NCBI RefSeq assembly: GCF_002443255.2
Contig: NW_019211454.1
Coordinates: forward strand, 16,955,037 to 17,019,036
Reading direction: 5' to 3'
From: Varroa destructor
Taxonomy: Eukaryota; Arthropoda; Arachnida; Mesostigmata; Varroidae
Length of the DNA: 64,000 bases
Shown piece by piece: positions 34,429-47,064 of this stretch. The notes below the pieces were generated by a model, which was not told where the DNA came from, searched no databases, and worked only from the letters and a program-made list of their open reading frames with translations. The first letter of the stretch is position 1. Each line of letters begins with the position of its first letter. A program made the position numbers and the translations under genes.

Positions 34429-35326
34429 ATGTTGTCATCATCGCCATTGTTTCGACATGTAGTTATCAGAGGATTGCTCACACATGAATAAATAACTCAA
34501 TATGAAAACCATTAGAGAACCAACATAATCATTATCAGATTGTTCCGCAGCATTTAAGGGTAGCAAGGCAGCTTGTTACGAACGCTCAACAAACGACAAT
34601 ATCAAGAGACTCAATTAACCCACATTTGGTCTTCATGATCATCATCATCATTGTTATAGTTGATATACTAATAATTTCAGTGATCGGTATTTACTCGTTC
34701 CAGAATGTAATACTGTCTTCGGCTAAGTGTTGAAAATTTTTAGTCCCATGATGATAAGGCAATGCAAATAAGTCGATTGCCGGTTGTGCCCTTTGAGTTT
34801 TCAGCTAAAATAGCTTTTAATTCGCAGACAAAACAAAACAACTCCGATGTTTAGATGTCTCTCCTAGACACTAAACCCGGCCTGCGTTCATATATTGAAC
34901 CTCGTCCTGTTCCAGAAGAGATACAGATATACAGCATTGAAATTGGTACTTGAAAATAGGTGCATCTGTTTTAGGTTTTGTTAGATTTCGCGTATTATAA
35001 ATTTCAATGGTCTCATGATCGAAACCTACACGGCTGTCAAACCGTGAATATTCCTACTGTGTGAAAATTTCCTTCATGTAGGTGTGTATTCGTCGATGTT
35101 AAATAAATACACAATTAATTGATTTTTTCGGTTCGACGTATTTCGGGAACAAAAATGACTCGAGCCTGTCACGGTATATAGCACCGATTACCCCACCCCT
35201 TAAACATCAACACATTCACAGTATCATCAGCGATGTGTGTGCAGAATAGATAGTGGCAAACAAATACTGCTGCCTCGATTGATGTATCTACACCCATGTG
35301 ATCTTTTTTGTGTCTAGTAGTTATTA

Positions 35327-35332
35327 TTTATT
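35327..35332 (-). promoter_or_regulatory. Poly(A) signal AATAAA (minus strand)
   Basis: Hexamer about 205 bp downstream of the stop of the five-exon minus-strand gene. Confidence 0.45.
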
Positions 35333-35535
35333 GTAAAAATTCGCGTGAGAAATCAGCGTCGACATCAATACCAGGTGAAATTGTAGTTAGACGGACATTT
35401 CTGTTTTGGCTGAAAGGTTATTCAGATTCCCTTGATGGACACGCCGCGGCCCTGTATTTTGGCCTGACTTCGCTTGTCTCCTCGAAATCCTCTTGAAGCA
35501 TTGTTCGGTGTCTTGTCCCACACTTGTGTTTTTTG

Positions 35536-38500
35536 TTACTTTTTCTTTTTTTTCTTCTTGTCCTCTTCATCCTCGTCTTCTTCGGATCCGGATGACTGGT
35601 TCGCAGTCGACTTTTTGTGTTTGCTTCCGCTTGATGGGAACGGAGCGTTCAACGCCGCTATCAACGGGTCAAGGGATCGCTGCACGTGAAAAGGTAGCAA
35701 TTGTAAATTAGCGGAGTTCACGCACAAGAAAAGCGAACCAAAACAAGCAGTACTATGAGCTGCTATGAATCAAATGACTAATGATTAATTACTATGGAGA
35801 CTATGAGGCTATACTGCTTAAAACCCAGGCTAGTGGGCTGAATTTATGGGCAGCGGCGAAGGCCTAGTTAAAAACCAAAACAAATGTAGAATACCCTTTC
35901 TTGCTTAAAAGGGCGTTCTCCCTGAATATTTAAACCGCATAGAAAATCACATGCGCTCAACATGCCACGGATCTTTTGAAAGCAAAGTATATATACATAT
36001 ATATGACAGTTAATTTTTTGTAGACTACGTTAGCCCGGTGAGCAAACTCTGCGATGACAAATCGCAATCAGGTAAAACCCTTTTGAATTAAAAAAAAAAA
36101 TGTCGCAACAGTCTGAGCTACATATATGCATAGGTTGATACTACATGATATTACGCTGTGGCAAACCCTTGGCGCAAAGTATAACGCCAAAATGTCTTTT
36201 TGGTTCGGATGACCACCAAATTTCCTGATCGAGGTGGAACTCTAACCGCTTAATGTTAGATATCTTACCGGTGTGTTAGGACTGATCACTGAGTGTGGCC
36301 TCTTTGTGACGCTGGCACCGTGACGCTTATTAACCGCCCCACCCAAACCTCTACTCGTCAGATGGTTAAGCGGAAGAAGTATTGGTGCCCCGTAGCCGGA
36401 TATGATCGGGGCCGGCATCAGTGACAAGGAGTTGGGCGCTGACGCCGCGGGGACGACGGAGCGGCCTGAAGTTCTGAACGGCACCTGGAGAATAGCCCCA
36501 TGCATAGCTTTTAAATATATATGCATAGAAAGGTCAGAACAGGGCAAGTTAAAGCATGAAAACCAAGAAAGGAAAATTCAAATAGTTTAAAAGGGTTAGG
36601 TCTTCTTAAAATGCCGGACGTCAAAAAATGTTACATCATTTGAGAGGGTTTAGTGCGGATCGTAACAGAGGTTAATCACGATAAGCATCGATAACCGTGA
36701 GGCAGACATTGGGTGAAGTGTAAAGTTATCAAGAACAAAGAACTGTTTCATAGTGGCGACTTCAATATAAGCCGGTTATGAATAAACTATGAGTACATCT
36801 AATATGAAGATTGATTGGTGTTGTTGAAGTTGACAAACTATATAGGTGGATTAGTATACATTCCTTGTAAAAATTTTTCGTCGATTAGAGAGTGAGTAGA
36901 CTGTACATCTTATGCTTAGTAGAAGACCCCTGCCGTGTACATGTCAATCCACCTGTGCGTTGTGGAATTTACAGGTGAAGGTAACGTTTCAATGTGGCTT
37001 TTAAAAAAACGTTTTCTTATTAATCATGGGAATCATCTTGTTAATCATGGGAAACTGGCACAACTTCTCGTCTGCAATTGTAAATACATCATCTCATGAA
37101 AGAATTACATACAAACGACGTATGTCTCCTTTGTAGGCATTGATCTGTCAGTTTTTCGTTACCGATCTTGCCAAGGCAGACTAATATGATCTTCGTTGCA
37201 ACGAGAACTTGCCATTAGAGCAAAAGGAGCCCTGCAAAAAGGTGCCCGAGGAAAGTCAACAGCTTTGCATCCTAGCAACAATATTAGTCATTATTTTAGG
37301 ACGAGAGAAAAGGCCCGCGGTGTCTAATGAGTCATTTTCCCGTTTATCATTACCACTTTGCCCATTGAAGCCAGTTTTATTAAATTTTTCTTCTTGATCG
37401 TATTTGAGGGTTAGTTAGAGATAAGAAACGACGTAAGACAAACACGAATATGGCGACAGAGGGAGACAAATCCAGGCAAATGACATCACCAAAATACCTA
37501 TTGACCTTTACCAGTGGTTAGGGAAAGTATAGTTAAGTTAAGTTACATTCCCTAAGATCACAGTCGACGAACAGGTAGGTTGATATGTGTCGAACAGTAT
37601 AGTCGTTATGTTATTGTATGCTGTAACGGGTTGTTTTTGTTACTCGTTTGATTGTACTGTATTTCCAAATGGTGATACAGACGTTTCATGTTTAATATAT
37701 GCTTAGTTAAATTCATGGATGATTTCGGTGACAGGAATACTTAGGGAAGTACACACACATTGCTGGGTAAGAAAAGACAACATTGGCGATATTAACCATA
37801 TCATACTAAAATATCGACCAAGAAACGAAGACCAAGAGACGAAGAAAGAAAGAAAGATGCTTTCCTTCCCACTTACGTTAATAGTACCATACACAGGCGG
37901 ACACTCCTCTGAGTCGCCGATAATGAGCAGTTATTTAACTGGGAAGGTTCGACTCAATCAATTGCCAACTGGACAAGTTTACCAATGCAATTTGGCCGCC
38001 TGACTTGTTGGCCTAAAGAAGTAAAATCAGGCGCTGCGGGCGACACTCTGAAAAGCTGTCCGACCCGAAGACGCTGAGTGGGTGTTAGCATTTAGGTGTA
38101 GAAACCCGACGTGAGTTGTTGTGACGAACGTACATCATAAAACAGGGGGCCGATTAACATTTTTTATTTTTGCGCCAGTCATTGTTATAAACGGACAACC
38201 ACACCAATGCAATTGAACACTTCTGTGAACAACACTTAGCGAGGTCTTCACAAAAACTTCGTTGAAAAAAATTAAGTCAACAAACGGTAAAATGGCCTGA
38301 CATTAGCTAAGAACCTGTTTGAAGTATCTGCTCGTCGTAATTTTTTGGGTTGATTTTCAACGATTTAGGCAAATGACACCCAACAAAAATTTCTTAAATT
38401 TTAAATCTATCCTAAAATGATACCGTGATTAGCAGCAGGAAGCTCGCTGTCACCCGTTTCGCATTGTTTGTGTTTACACCGAAAATTACTCTAATTCTAT

Positions 38501-41500
38501 CCTAAGGCTAAATGTTTGGCGTTAGCATTATGTGGCGAATTAGGTTACATCTACAGGATAAAAAGCCATCTATTCAAGACACCAAATTCTGCGTACTTTG
38601 TTATCTACTAAATTATACGAAAAAACATTATGTTTAGAAATCAAATTAGTCAGTAATAGCTGATACGCTTGCATTACGATTCACTACTCTTAGATTATTG
38701 CCAATCGAAAATAATCGGACCGTCGTAGCCCACCACAGCAAACACGACGTTGACTCAACAAACCGGGTGGTAGCTCGCTTTTGGCCTGTTGTCCAGAAGG
38801 TCAATCAGTATACACCAACACTTTGCATCCCGTCTCATTACCAACTTACGGGCGTTCATCATGCACGCGCCGTCACTGTCTCAGTGTGCTACTTACGGCG
38901 GCGTGCGGTACCATTTTCGTATAGTGGCCATAAGATGAGCCATAGATTGGTGTGGTCGTCGTCGTGTGGTGATCCGCTACCTGTCGCCCGCTGCGTCCTA
39001 GGCCTTTAAACAATAGAATGGGCCTTACCCTAAACGAAGGTCTCAACGCACCTTGCAGCCTCTGGATCACGCCGGGTTTGGCCTTGGCAGGTGTGGCCTG
39101 AAGGGCCGCCTGGGAATGTACGAAGGGTGTTAGCTCAGAGGCTTGAGGGGTTAGTAGTTGGGGAGAGGAAAGAAGGGACATCTCAGGATTGCTGAAGAAT
39201 ACGGACGTGGCCAGGCTAAGAGGTGGACCCAATCCGGATGAGGTCAAAGGCGATGCGAACGAAGACGATGCGAGGCCTTGCGTATTGGCTGTGATCAAAA
39301 GTTGAAGGAAGATGTTGTTGATAACAGAAAGAAAAAACGAGACACACGGAAAAGAGATATACAAAAGTACCGAGAAACTCGCAGGTACAACAGCTGCATT
39401 AATTCATATATCGACGTTTTTGTGAACTGGATTGACGTTGCTTACACGCCGACAGGTAGTAAATAGTAACTATCGGGTTAAATATTTTTGCAATTATTAT
39501 CACAATGGTAGAAGTTACGAAACTCGTTCTAAATGACATCCACAGAATACAATGGTAGACGACTTTACTTTAGAAACGGGTGTTGATACATTGAGAATTC
39601 ACACGCAGGCCTCAAACCCAACAAAATCCTGAGCACAACCTTTCATCCAGAAACTTATTTCCCTTATTCTCAATAGTTTAAATGCAGAACCAATTCCGCT
39701 CCGACATAAACCACTGCTTTTTGCCTGTCTTACGCAACTCATTTATAAACCTGTCGTTCTTCGTTTATCTAAAACGGCGTCAACTGAATTCGCCGCGTTT
39801 CTAATAGCCACGCTCAAAGGCCGCTAACAGCCGAAGATTGTTTCCATGCTTATTGTAGCATCCAGTATATTATCGATCTGTCAGGGCATCTGTCCCATCT
39901 CGTAGCAGAAAGACGTGTCGAATATCGGTGGGTATAATTTAACTGCAAGGTTGTCTCAAAAAGTCAAGTGACTCAATGGTAATATGCGTGCCTACGAGCT
40001 TCAAGAACAGACGCTAAGGCTACCGACGTAACCGAATGTTCTCTCAACTGTGATGTCGAAGTTAGGTCCTATTACGGTTCCCCGACCGTTTACTGTTCAT
40101 CGTAGATCAGTGAAAATGGAAAGCAGGCAAAGAAGGCTCATCAGATATTCGACACTTGTTCAGGCAACACGTTTGCCAATTAAACTTAGGGACACGCAAA
40201 GTGTCCTAGTTCAAAACTGGCCAAAGATAATCGGTACTTCCATCCGAAGTAATGACTCCACAATATTGCGTAAAGCTCAAAAGCCTTATATATCTAATAA
40301 CACAGTGCATCTCCCATATATAACAGAGGACTGTTTAGAATTTTAAATGGACTTATTGTGCATAGGAAATAGGGCAGCTTTTTACGGCCCCGATTAACTA
40401 GATATGCCAAGAGTTTCCTAATTTTTTTTTTGTTTTTTTGCATTTGTCAGACAGTACAATTAGAAGAAACGTGACGATAATTTTAAAAAGGTTGCTTTGT
40501 AGAAGGCATATTGATTATCGTGAAATTGGACTAATTTAGTCCTCGTTGAAAAATCCTTCCCACAAATCGGTATTCGCGCTCGCCATTTCTTCCACCCTGT
40601 TCAACATAAAGTTGTCAAACAGTCTTATCTAGGAAATAATCGTTGCAAAGAATAAAACATTATTTATTCTAAACTAGCATAATCTATTTTTCTCAATACA
40701 AATTTAATTCAATAGAAGCAGATGAGTTGTCGCAGTATTTATCTTGCGCTAGACATCAATTCATACCAAGGAAGAGATTCTGTCTATTGACCGAAGTCCC
40801 GCCTACGATGCGCGGGTTGGCCAAGTGTAGGCTAGCTGCATCAGGCAAAGTGGCCTGTGAGGCATGTCGATACAGAGCGCCGGCCGTAGGCGACTGCACA
40901 ATCGCTGTCGGACTATAACCCAGGGAAGTGGCCATGGTCCCGGAACTAGCGGAGGGTCTTGTTGATAGGCTATACCGAGTGCGAAGAATAAGGACAAAAA
41001 ATGAGGAAGTGAATCAAAGGTTTAGCTGTTTGTCCAGCGCAAATAAATCACTTGCGGGAAAATTTTATCACAATGCGAGGCAACAGAATCTGACTAAATT
41101 ATACGCCACACAATATCGGGATTATTTGTATTAGATTTTTATATTTTTCTGCTACCGCATTTAGACAGTCATGTCAAGATATAGTTAAAGAGTTAATTAG
41201 ATGATGATAAAATAAAAATACTCAACAAATTACTGTTAACAACGGCAGGCGTTATCTATCTGCAAATAGGGCTATTCCGATGGGTTTACCCTTTTTTTTT
41301 TTGACTACATTTTACTTGACAGCCGTATGATGAGGCGTCATGTTTGTTGATGATTCGCTCGGGCTTGAACGGCTCATATAAGGGGAACGTATGTTTATCT
41401 AGCTTGCTTTCTCTCTATGTGTCTTCGGTGATCTACCATATTTGAGGTTGGCAAAAGTATTCGGAACTACCTGAAGTCGCCGCCAACACTATGGATCGAC

Positions 41501-41592
41501 TCTCCAGATGCTTCACTGTGCTCATGGCTGTAAGCACTGGGTTCCATTTCGTCGGCCGTGCTTCGATTCGGTTGGACGTAAGTTCGCGACAT
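35536..41592 (-). CDS. Five-exon gene for a 358-aa low-complexity, probably disordered protein
   Basis: Exons (transcript order) 41592-41471, 40969-40767, 39288-38897, 36484-36269 and 35679-35536 sum to 1077 bp with every junction in phase (2, 1, 0, 0). Signals are good: CAG|GTAGTT, CGGTATAG|C, CTTG|GTATGA, TTGATCACAG|CC, GCC|GTAAGT, TCTCCAG|GTG, CCG|GTAAGA and CACGTGCAG|CGA. The product begins MSRTYVQPNRSTADEMEPSA. It is rich in Ser, Pro, Thr and Ala (for example SPTAIVQSPTAGALYRHASQ), has a basic patch around RLQGALRPSFRVRPILLFKG, and ends with the acidic run SGSEEDEDEED followed by seven lysines and TAA. No folded domain recognised. Composition suggests a nuclear or scaffold protein, which is inference. 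In exon 3 an alternative donor (CAAG|GTGCGT, near 39049) exists. An AATAAA lies about 205 bp past the stop. An internal acceptor upstream of the ATG cannot be ruled out. Confidence 0.65.
36998..37050. repeat. Short direct repeat in intron 3 of the five-exon gene
   Basis: TTAATCATGGGAA recurs with a 21-bp period at about 37020 and 37041. Confidence 0.6.
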
Positions 41593-41639
41593 GGTCGACG
41601 CTTCAGCCTCATACCTTTTTGTATTTATTTGAAATTCAG

Positions 41640-41784
41640 ATAAAAGAAAATAGCATGCAGATGGCACACAAGATGCACGAGTTAGGGTACGAGAAGTTCG
41701 ACCGTGGCTATGATTTTAGGCATGACGAAAATGTGATATACGCTGTTCGATGGATGCTCGAAAGTGCTAAGTTTACCTTACAAG
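41640..41784 (+). CDS. Isolated coding exon, plus strand, unrecognised
   Basis: A strong acceptor (TTTTTGTATTTATTTGAAATTCAG) and donor (CAAG|GTACGT) bound 145 bp with a single clean frame, phase 0 in and phase 1 out: IKENSMQMAHKMHELGYEKF then DENVIYAVRWMLESAKFTLQ. It lies between the lysozyme stop and the start of the five-exon gene, both on the other strand, with its 5' edge 47 bp from that gene's ATG. Its partner exons were not found. The nearest phase-compatible plus-strand terminal exon noticed is at 59656, too far to link without evidence. No family recognised. ATG at 41655 could make it a first coding exon. Confidence 0.4.
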
Positions 41785-42015
41785 GTACGTCCCAAAGCTG
41801 ATACATTAATCGTTAGTTATATGTTGGATATGTTAAGGGGCGCAGCGATAATTAACGTTTTCGCAAAACAGCCTGCCGGTTTTTCTTGTGATTGATAATC
41901 AAAGAGTCAGCTGGCTGGTGATCTATAGAAGAACGGCTAGTTTGACTGGTTGATTGTATTGAAACGGAGTACTTGTTACATGATGTTCACTGGTTTGATG
42001 AGCTCAAAATATCGG

Positions 42016-45000
42016 TTACCTAGGTAACGCTCCTTTCCGACTTTTAATATCGCATCCGTTGAAAAATTCGAGGGTGTTTCCGGAACACTTGTGGGTAAAC
42101 ATCATCCAGGCGTGGAATCCATGCCTTCGGAAAATTTTATTCACGCACTGAATGTCGTCTTCAAGATTATCATCTCGCAACACTGTAAATAGAACGAATC
42201 GAAAAAAACAAAAATGTTTGTGTAATAAATTATCGAATACAAAATGCTTTATTGATACGTCAATACTTTTAATGTTTGTACCATATTAACGAATTCGTTT
42301 ATACCCCGCGAGAAATCCGAACCTTCTTTTTCACCACGTTTATCATAATTATTACTGCTAGTATTAGAACTATAATAACCACAAATTTTACCGTACAAAG
42401 CTGATCTAGTAGATTAGATTGGCCAAGCAACGCGAGCATAAAATGCTATTTGGCCATGTGTTCTCCGAAAACACGGGCGCCTTATATGCGTTGGGTAAAA
42501 GAACCAGACTGTGTATCGTACGCACCGTGAAGGTTCATTTCATGTCTCTGCGCAGTGACATGTGACGTCTTTGTCGACATAGCCTAAGCTTTCGATACTA
42601 GCAGACAGGGCAATAGTTATGGTAGTTGCGATTTTTCATAGCTAACCAACGTGTCGCAGAGAAACATCTTCGCGACAAGCCGAACCGCTTCAGGAAAATA
42701 TAGCAATTCTCCGAACGGAAACTGTGACTTTCACTACTAGATGTAGTTTTCGATATAGTCAGGTTTCTACGGGATGCGCCCCTGACAATTTTCTGATCAG
42801 TGTGCCTTCCCTCTAGGCGTCTGTGTCAATGAAACCAATTGCGTGATGCTACGAAATTTGCCGACGGCGCCGAGCTGAATAGAACCCGACGATTATATTG
42901 TTCGTCATATGCGTCGGCTGGAGAAACGGTTAACAGGTTAGCTAGTACTAGCGATATCGATTTTCTTAATTAAAAAAGCAAGGTATATCGGTACCAACGC
43001 GGTTGGATGCCCACGGTTTCCGTTGTGCCGTTTGCGTTACCATAACAATTTGGTCTTTTATTGTAAGCAAACGCAAACAGGAAGTTGTTCTTCCAATTCA
43101 GTGCTACGATGGAGTCGTTTCGTCGCAGATGTGCACTCAAGCACAAGATAGCACGTAGTTAAACCAGACTTATGCAAAAATACGATACGGTTTTCGTTTT
43201 CGTGAGCGTTCGCAATCGTCAGCTCTTCGAACAAGGTTTGGATCTGATCAGTCTGTAGGTACGCTTCGATTATGTCGGACGACTAATTGCGTCCAGGAAC
43301 AGGTAATGGAAAATAGCCATAGGCATATTTAAGGCGTATTCGTAACAGCCGCATACGCACGGGTGTTACCTGTCGTAGTCCTGCACAAACATCCCCGCAA
43401 AGACGCATGCCTGAAACGATGTATAACTATTTCTACTAGTAAACGATGAATATCAACGTGGAACTATTAGAAGTAGGCAAACTTAAATGCGGGCCTTCCA
43501 AAGATCCCTTACAACTCCAGGCTAAAAAATACTAATCGCGTTTTTCGTGTCGGAACTGACGTAAATAGTTCCGGCCGCTTCGTGTTATATTGATGTCTCG
43601 GACGTTCTTTTCATCTGAAGGTAAATACCATTCTGCCAAAGAACGGTGCAAAGGAAATCTTTCAATGGTAAAAAAAAAAAAAACAAAACAAAAATAAAGA
43701 ACGACTATACATTGCAATAAATAAAGAAGTACTTTTAGACTATTCAGTGTAAGTAACATGAAATATTTAAGGGCCACGTGTGATGGCAGGGTATGTTCAA
43801 GTGAACATAGCTGCATGTTTTCCAGCCACAGTTGAATATATCTTGAAAATATGCTTCGCTTTTGCATGTAAATGTTGCCACAAGTCGTCAATTATAACAG
43901 AAAAGTCGCCCGAGTGCCGAAAGGACTTGGGGATGTGCGTGTTAGTTTTGGGCCTCGCTACCTGTACATGGAGGTTTTCCATTGCTTTTTATCATTGTAT
44001 ATATATATATATTTAATTTTTACACATATTGTAAATGAGTTATTTTTATTATTTCGAAGCGATTATGCATCTGTACGGCATTATTCCTAGCGGGGGCTTG
44101 CGAAGCGAGGTGCAAACGTTTTCAGTTAAGCTTGATATTTGCAGCATCGCAAACTATCCGCGACCGGTTAGTTGGGTGTAAACCGACAATTACCTAAACT
44201 CATAGTCGGTCATGTTGTCAAAGGCATTCTCCTCGTTCTCGCTACTTCATGGACTGATGCGAAGTGGCGCTGCAACATAGGAACACGCCATGATCAACCA
44301 AGCAAGCGTTTTGCTCGGCTTTAATTTGTGACGAAATGGGACATGGATAGCCCGTGCTGGCTCTGATGGAGTAACGATGAGGTACGACCGTTCTAGGGAG
44401 AACACCTTGTAGTTTTTTGCGATATTAGCAAAAAAAGAGGAAAAACGAAAAGAGTGGCAAATTTGAGACATGTATAAACCTAACTGCATTTTTTGTTTGC
44501 GAGGGCCTATCGCTACTTACGATGCATACACATAGTAAGATCTAACCGTAGTGGATTGGCGTAAAACTTAAGTGAACTTTATTTTCAGGGCCAAGCCCAG
44601 TGCACCTAGTCTTGATAGCTAGCTGACTGGCAAACTTACGAAGGCGAATTTTTCCAAGAACCTTTGATGTCCATGCTTTCAAATAGAGACGTGGTGTAGC
44701 ATACGTTAGCTATGCTGCTTAGCTACAGAATTAAGTAATGTAAGAAACTCCATTCAGACTAGCACAGGCTGAGGGTTATGCGTGGGTTGAAAACCTTGAA
44801 GGCTGAATAGGACTTTCAGCTTTTCAAGCTGATTAACGCCCACCACTCAGCTTTTAAAACTAATTCTTATCTCCATTAAGTTGAGGTGTTTCGATCGCCC
44901 AGCAAGACAGCCTTTATCTTGGGCTCGTTTTCAAGGAAATTTGCCTGAAGAGCAATGAAGTTCGTTAGCTTTTGCTTATCTGTGAGGTACAGGTCTTGGC

Positions 45001-47064
45001 TTAACTCCTCGTAGACACACTAAATCTGCAAGGAAACGTCAAGGTATTTCTTCAGGAGAATATTACCCGAAGTACGGAAAGCATCGATGGGGGGTAGGAA
45101 GCTACTTGCAGACCCATAACAGATTCCTTTCAATAGCGAAATAACGTCCCTTAGTTGTATGCTGGTTTCTTGCTGTTGTTGTTGTCGTTATAAGTTACAC
45201 GTGGCACGATGTAAATCAAAGAAATTGCGAAGACGGAATGGCCCAGTGGCAATACGCCAAAACAATGGGCTACTAAAGATGCCCAGCTAGTAGATAACCT
45301 CATCGCGAGTTCTGAGTGCATTACGCGTTATCGCTTGTGGGTGCAGATCAAGCGAAGAGTCGATAAGCAACGAAACTGTGCAACTGTCGCCACTAGTGAA
45401 AAGTACAAACGTAAACAAAAATGAGATCACCTTCCCGAGGGTAGCCGGGGCTGAACATTCGGTGTATCAACGATTCGGAACAAACCGCTGAAGGGAATCC
45501 CTGGTGCCTCTAATAGTTATAATGTAAGGCAATATAATTCTTATGAAGGCTTCTTCTCTTAACGGTAACGTCTTACTGCCACCAATGGCAATAGTAGTTG
45601 AAGTTTTATGGACCTAGGAGCATGCCGAGCAGGTAGATACTATGTTTCAACGTTTTTGTACCAAAAAGGTTTAATTTAGTGATATCTTAATGAAAAACTC
45701 ATTCGATACCGACAAACCAAACATAATAAACACGTATTCATATACGCACGGATAAGCTAACTGTTCTTCTTATTTGCTAAATTTAAGAAAAGTCAATTGC
45801 GTTTGGAACAGTTGATAGTACGGTGCTTCTCTTTGTGAGATACGAGTTCTTCTTACGACTTTTCTTACGTTAAACATGCAATTATGCTCGAATACAGAAA
45901 GACCTTCATCGAAAAATCTTGTTTCTATATGGGTTATATGAACGCTGCAGTTCTATCTCTTTAAGGGACCCGACAATCAAACGAAGAATCTGGCAAAAAG
46001 TGTACGCGTTAGGTGTTTCTGATATTATAGCTGAAAGTCAACGATTTGTGACGTTTCTTTTTTAAACTATAACCAACTTTAATAGCCATAGCGTGTTATT
46101 GCGAACGTAATAACAATCGCATATTTTTAATTGTGTGCGCTTAAGGTGCTCCCCAACACGCATGGTAGGACACCTATCGTATGAAGTTCACAGTACGTTA
46201 CGCGTTTAGATTTTATTTTTTAAATTTACATGAAATAACACAACGTACATATATTAACTAACTATGATGTATGTTTTTATCAAGTATATATTTTTGCGGA
46301 AAGCTACACGTGTTTTTTTTTCTTTAATTTGGTCAGACCTATTTTTTCACGTCAAATTAAACTGACGCGATCGTCACGACCTTTTCGTGGCTATAACTTA
46401 GCAAAATAGATTGGAATAGGGAGCAGACTAGTCTTCGAGAAGAAGTATTTGTAACACACAACGATAATTTAGCTTTAGTTGATTCAAACGACTATCGCTA
46501 TGATACTCACTGTAACAGGGGACCTTACAGACGTTTTCCGAATAACCGACGTACGGCTGGCACCAATATTTATCGTTTATTTGAAAAATGCCATGATCTC
46601 CGCTGCCGTCGAAACGACCCTTGTGGTACGCCCGTGTATCGAACCGGCTCTCCCAGTAAGCCAGACACAGCCCTGAAAACAATTGAAGAAGAAAGAAATC
46701 AGAGAGTGAAACAGAAAAAAATCATAGAGTAATAACAATGAGATGACTAGAGAGAGATAAATAGATCCAGCAATTGGCGCAAGCTTTCACAGATTTTGCC
46801 ACTATCCGCTTTATATGCCCATAATTTATAAACTGTTAAAGTTACACCTCAGGGCTGCATTTATATGACAAAAACTTAGGTGACATCAAATGATGCGTAT
46901 GTCTCACACTTATCAAGATCCCGTTTGCTGAACTTGAATCGATCGTGAAGCTCTCGAGCGAGTTCACATCGATCGTAGATCTTGGCGTCCACGATGTGAG
47001 GATTCGCCAATGTGAAGGCAACAATCACGCACAAGCCCTGCATTAGCGGATTCCAAGGCAGCAT
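42016..47064 (-). CDS. Secreted c-type lysozyme (EC 3.2.1.17), three coding exons
   Basis: Exons 47064-46908, 46672-46511 and 42182-42016 give 486 bp and 161 aa, joined in phase 1 twice (AAGT|GTGAGA, TTTTCAG|GG; ACA|GTGAGT, TTTACAG|TG). Residues 1-27 are a signal peptide. Mature KIYDRCELARELHDRFKF follows the family N-terminus. WLCLAYWESRFDT carries the catalytic glutamate (residue 60, hen Glu35) and GSGDHGIFQIN the aspartate (residue 78, hen Asp52). The last exon supplies DDIQCVNKIFRRHGFHAWMM and the final two cysteines, making the canonical eight. Function: hydrolysis of the beta-1,4 link in bacterial peptidoglycan, in immunity or digestion; the active site looks intact. The start ATG abuts an acceptor (TTTCTTATTTTCAG|ATG), so a 5' non-coding exon should lie upstream. 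The final intron is 4328 bp, far larger than the first (235 bp), and holds a decayed coding relic. Confidence 0.93.
43532..43669 (-). other. Exon-like segment inside the lysozyme intron, doubtful
   Basis: On the minus strand a long T-rich tract ends TACCATTGAAAG, an acceptor-like site, followed by a frame reading FPLHRSLAEWYLPSDEKNVR and continuing to TAG. It is not part of lysozyme, whose next exon is identified at 42182. No partner exon found; the open frame may be chance. Confidence 0.15.
43997..44012. repeat. Short (AT)n tract
   Basis: Sixteen bases of alternating AT. Confidence 0.8.
44876..45546 (-). pseudogene. Decayed protein-coding relic nested in the lysozyme intron
   Basis: One minus-strand frame stays readable for about 220 codons with in-frame stops only at 45467-45469 (TGA), 45287-45289 (TAG), 45188-45190 (TAA) and 45020-45022 (TAG), ending at TAA 44876-44878. 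The last 104 codons carry a single stop and look strongly coding: IQLRDVISLLKGICYGSASS, then FRTSGNILLKKYLDVSLQI, the stop, and KLTNFIALQANFLENEPKIK. An upstream hydrophobic stretch, VISFLFTFVLF, could be a membrane segment. Four stops make it non-functional unless unrecognised introns remove them. I do not recognise the parent. With no visible introns in the best part, a retrocopy is possible. Confidence 0.4.

Larger units (their letters stand above)
32707..35326. other. Gene-poor region
   Basis: Contains a 20-bp-period duplication (33281-33317), an (AT)n tract (33631-33653) and a 13-bp-arm hairpin (34398-34428). A 109-codon plus frame (33348-33677) and an 82-codon minus frame (33478-33230) overlap; either reads plausibly and neither has an ATG or linked splice sites. 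Confidence 0.35.

Noticed and set aside
42016..42029. 14-bp palindrome GTTACCTAGGTAAC at the lysozyme stop codon
   Set aside because: Short, single, and plausibly chance.
46479..46676. Plus-strand frame opposite the second lysozyme exon
   Set aside because: Antisense shadow of the lysozyme exon.
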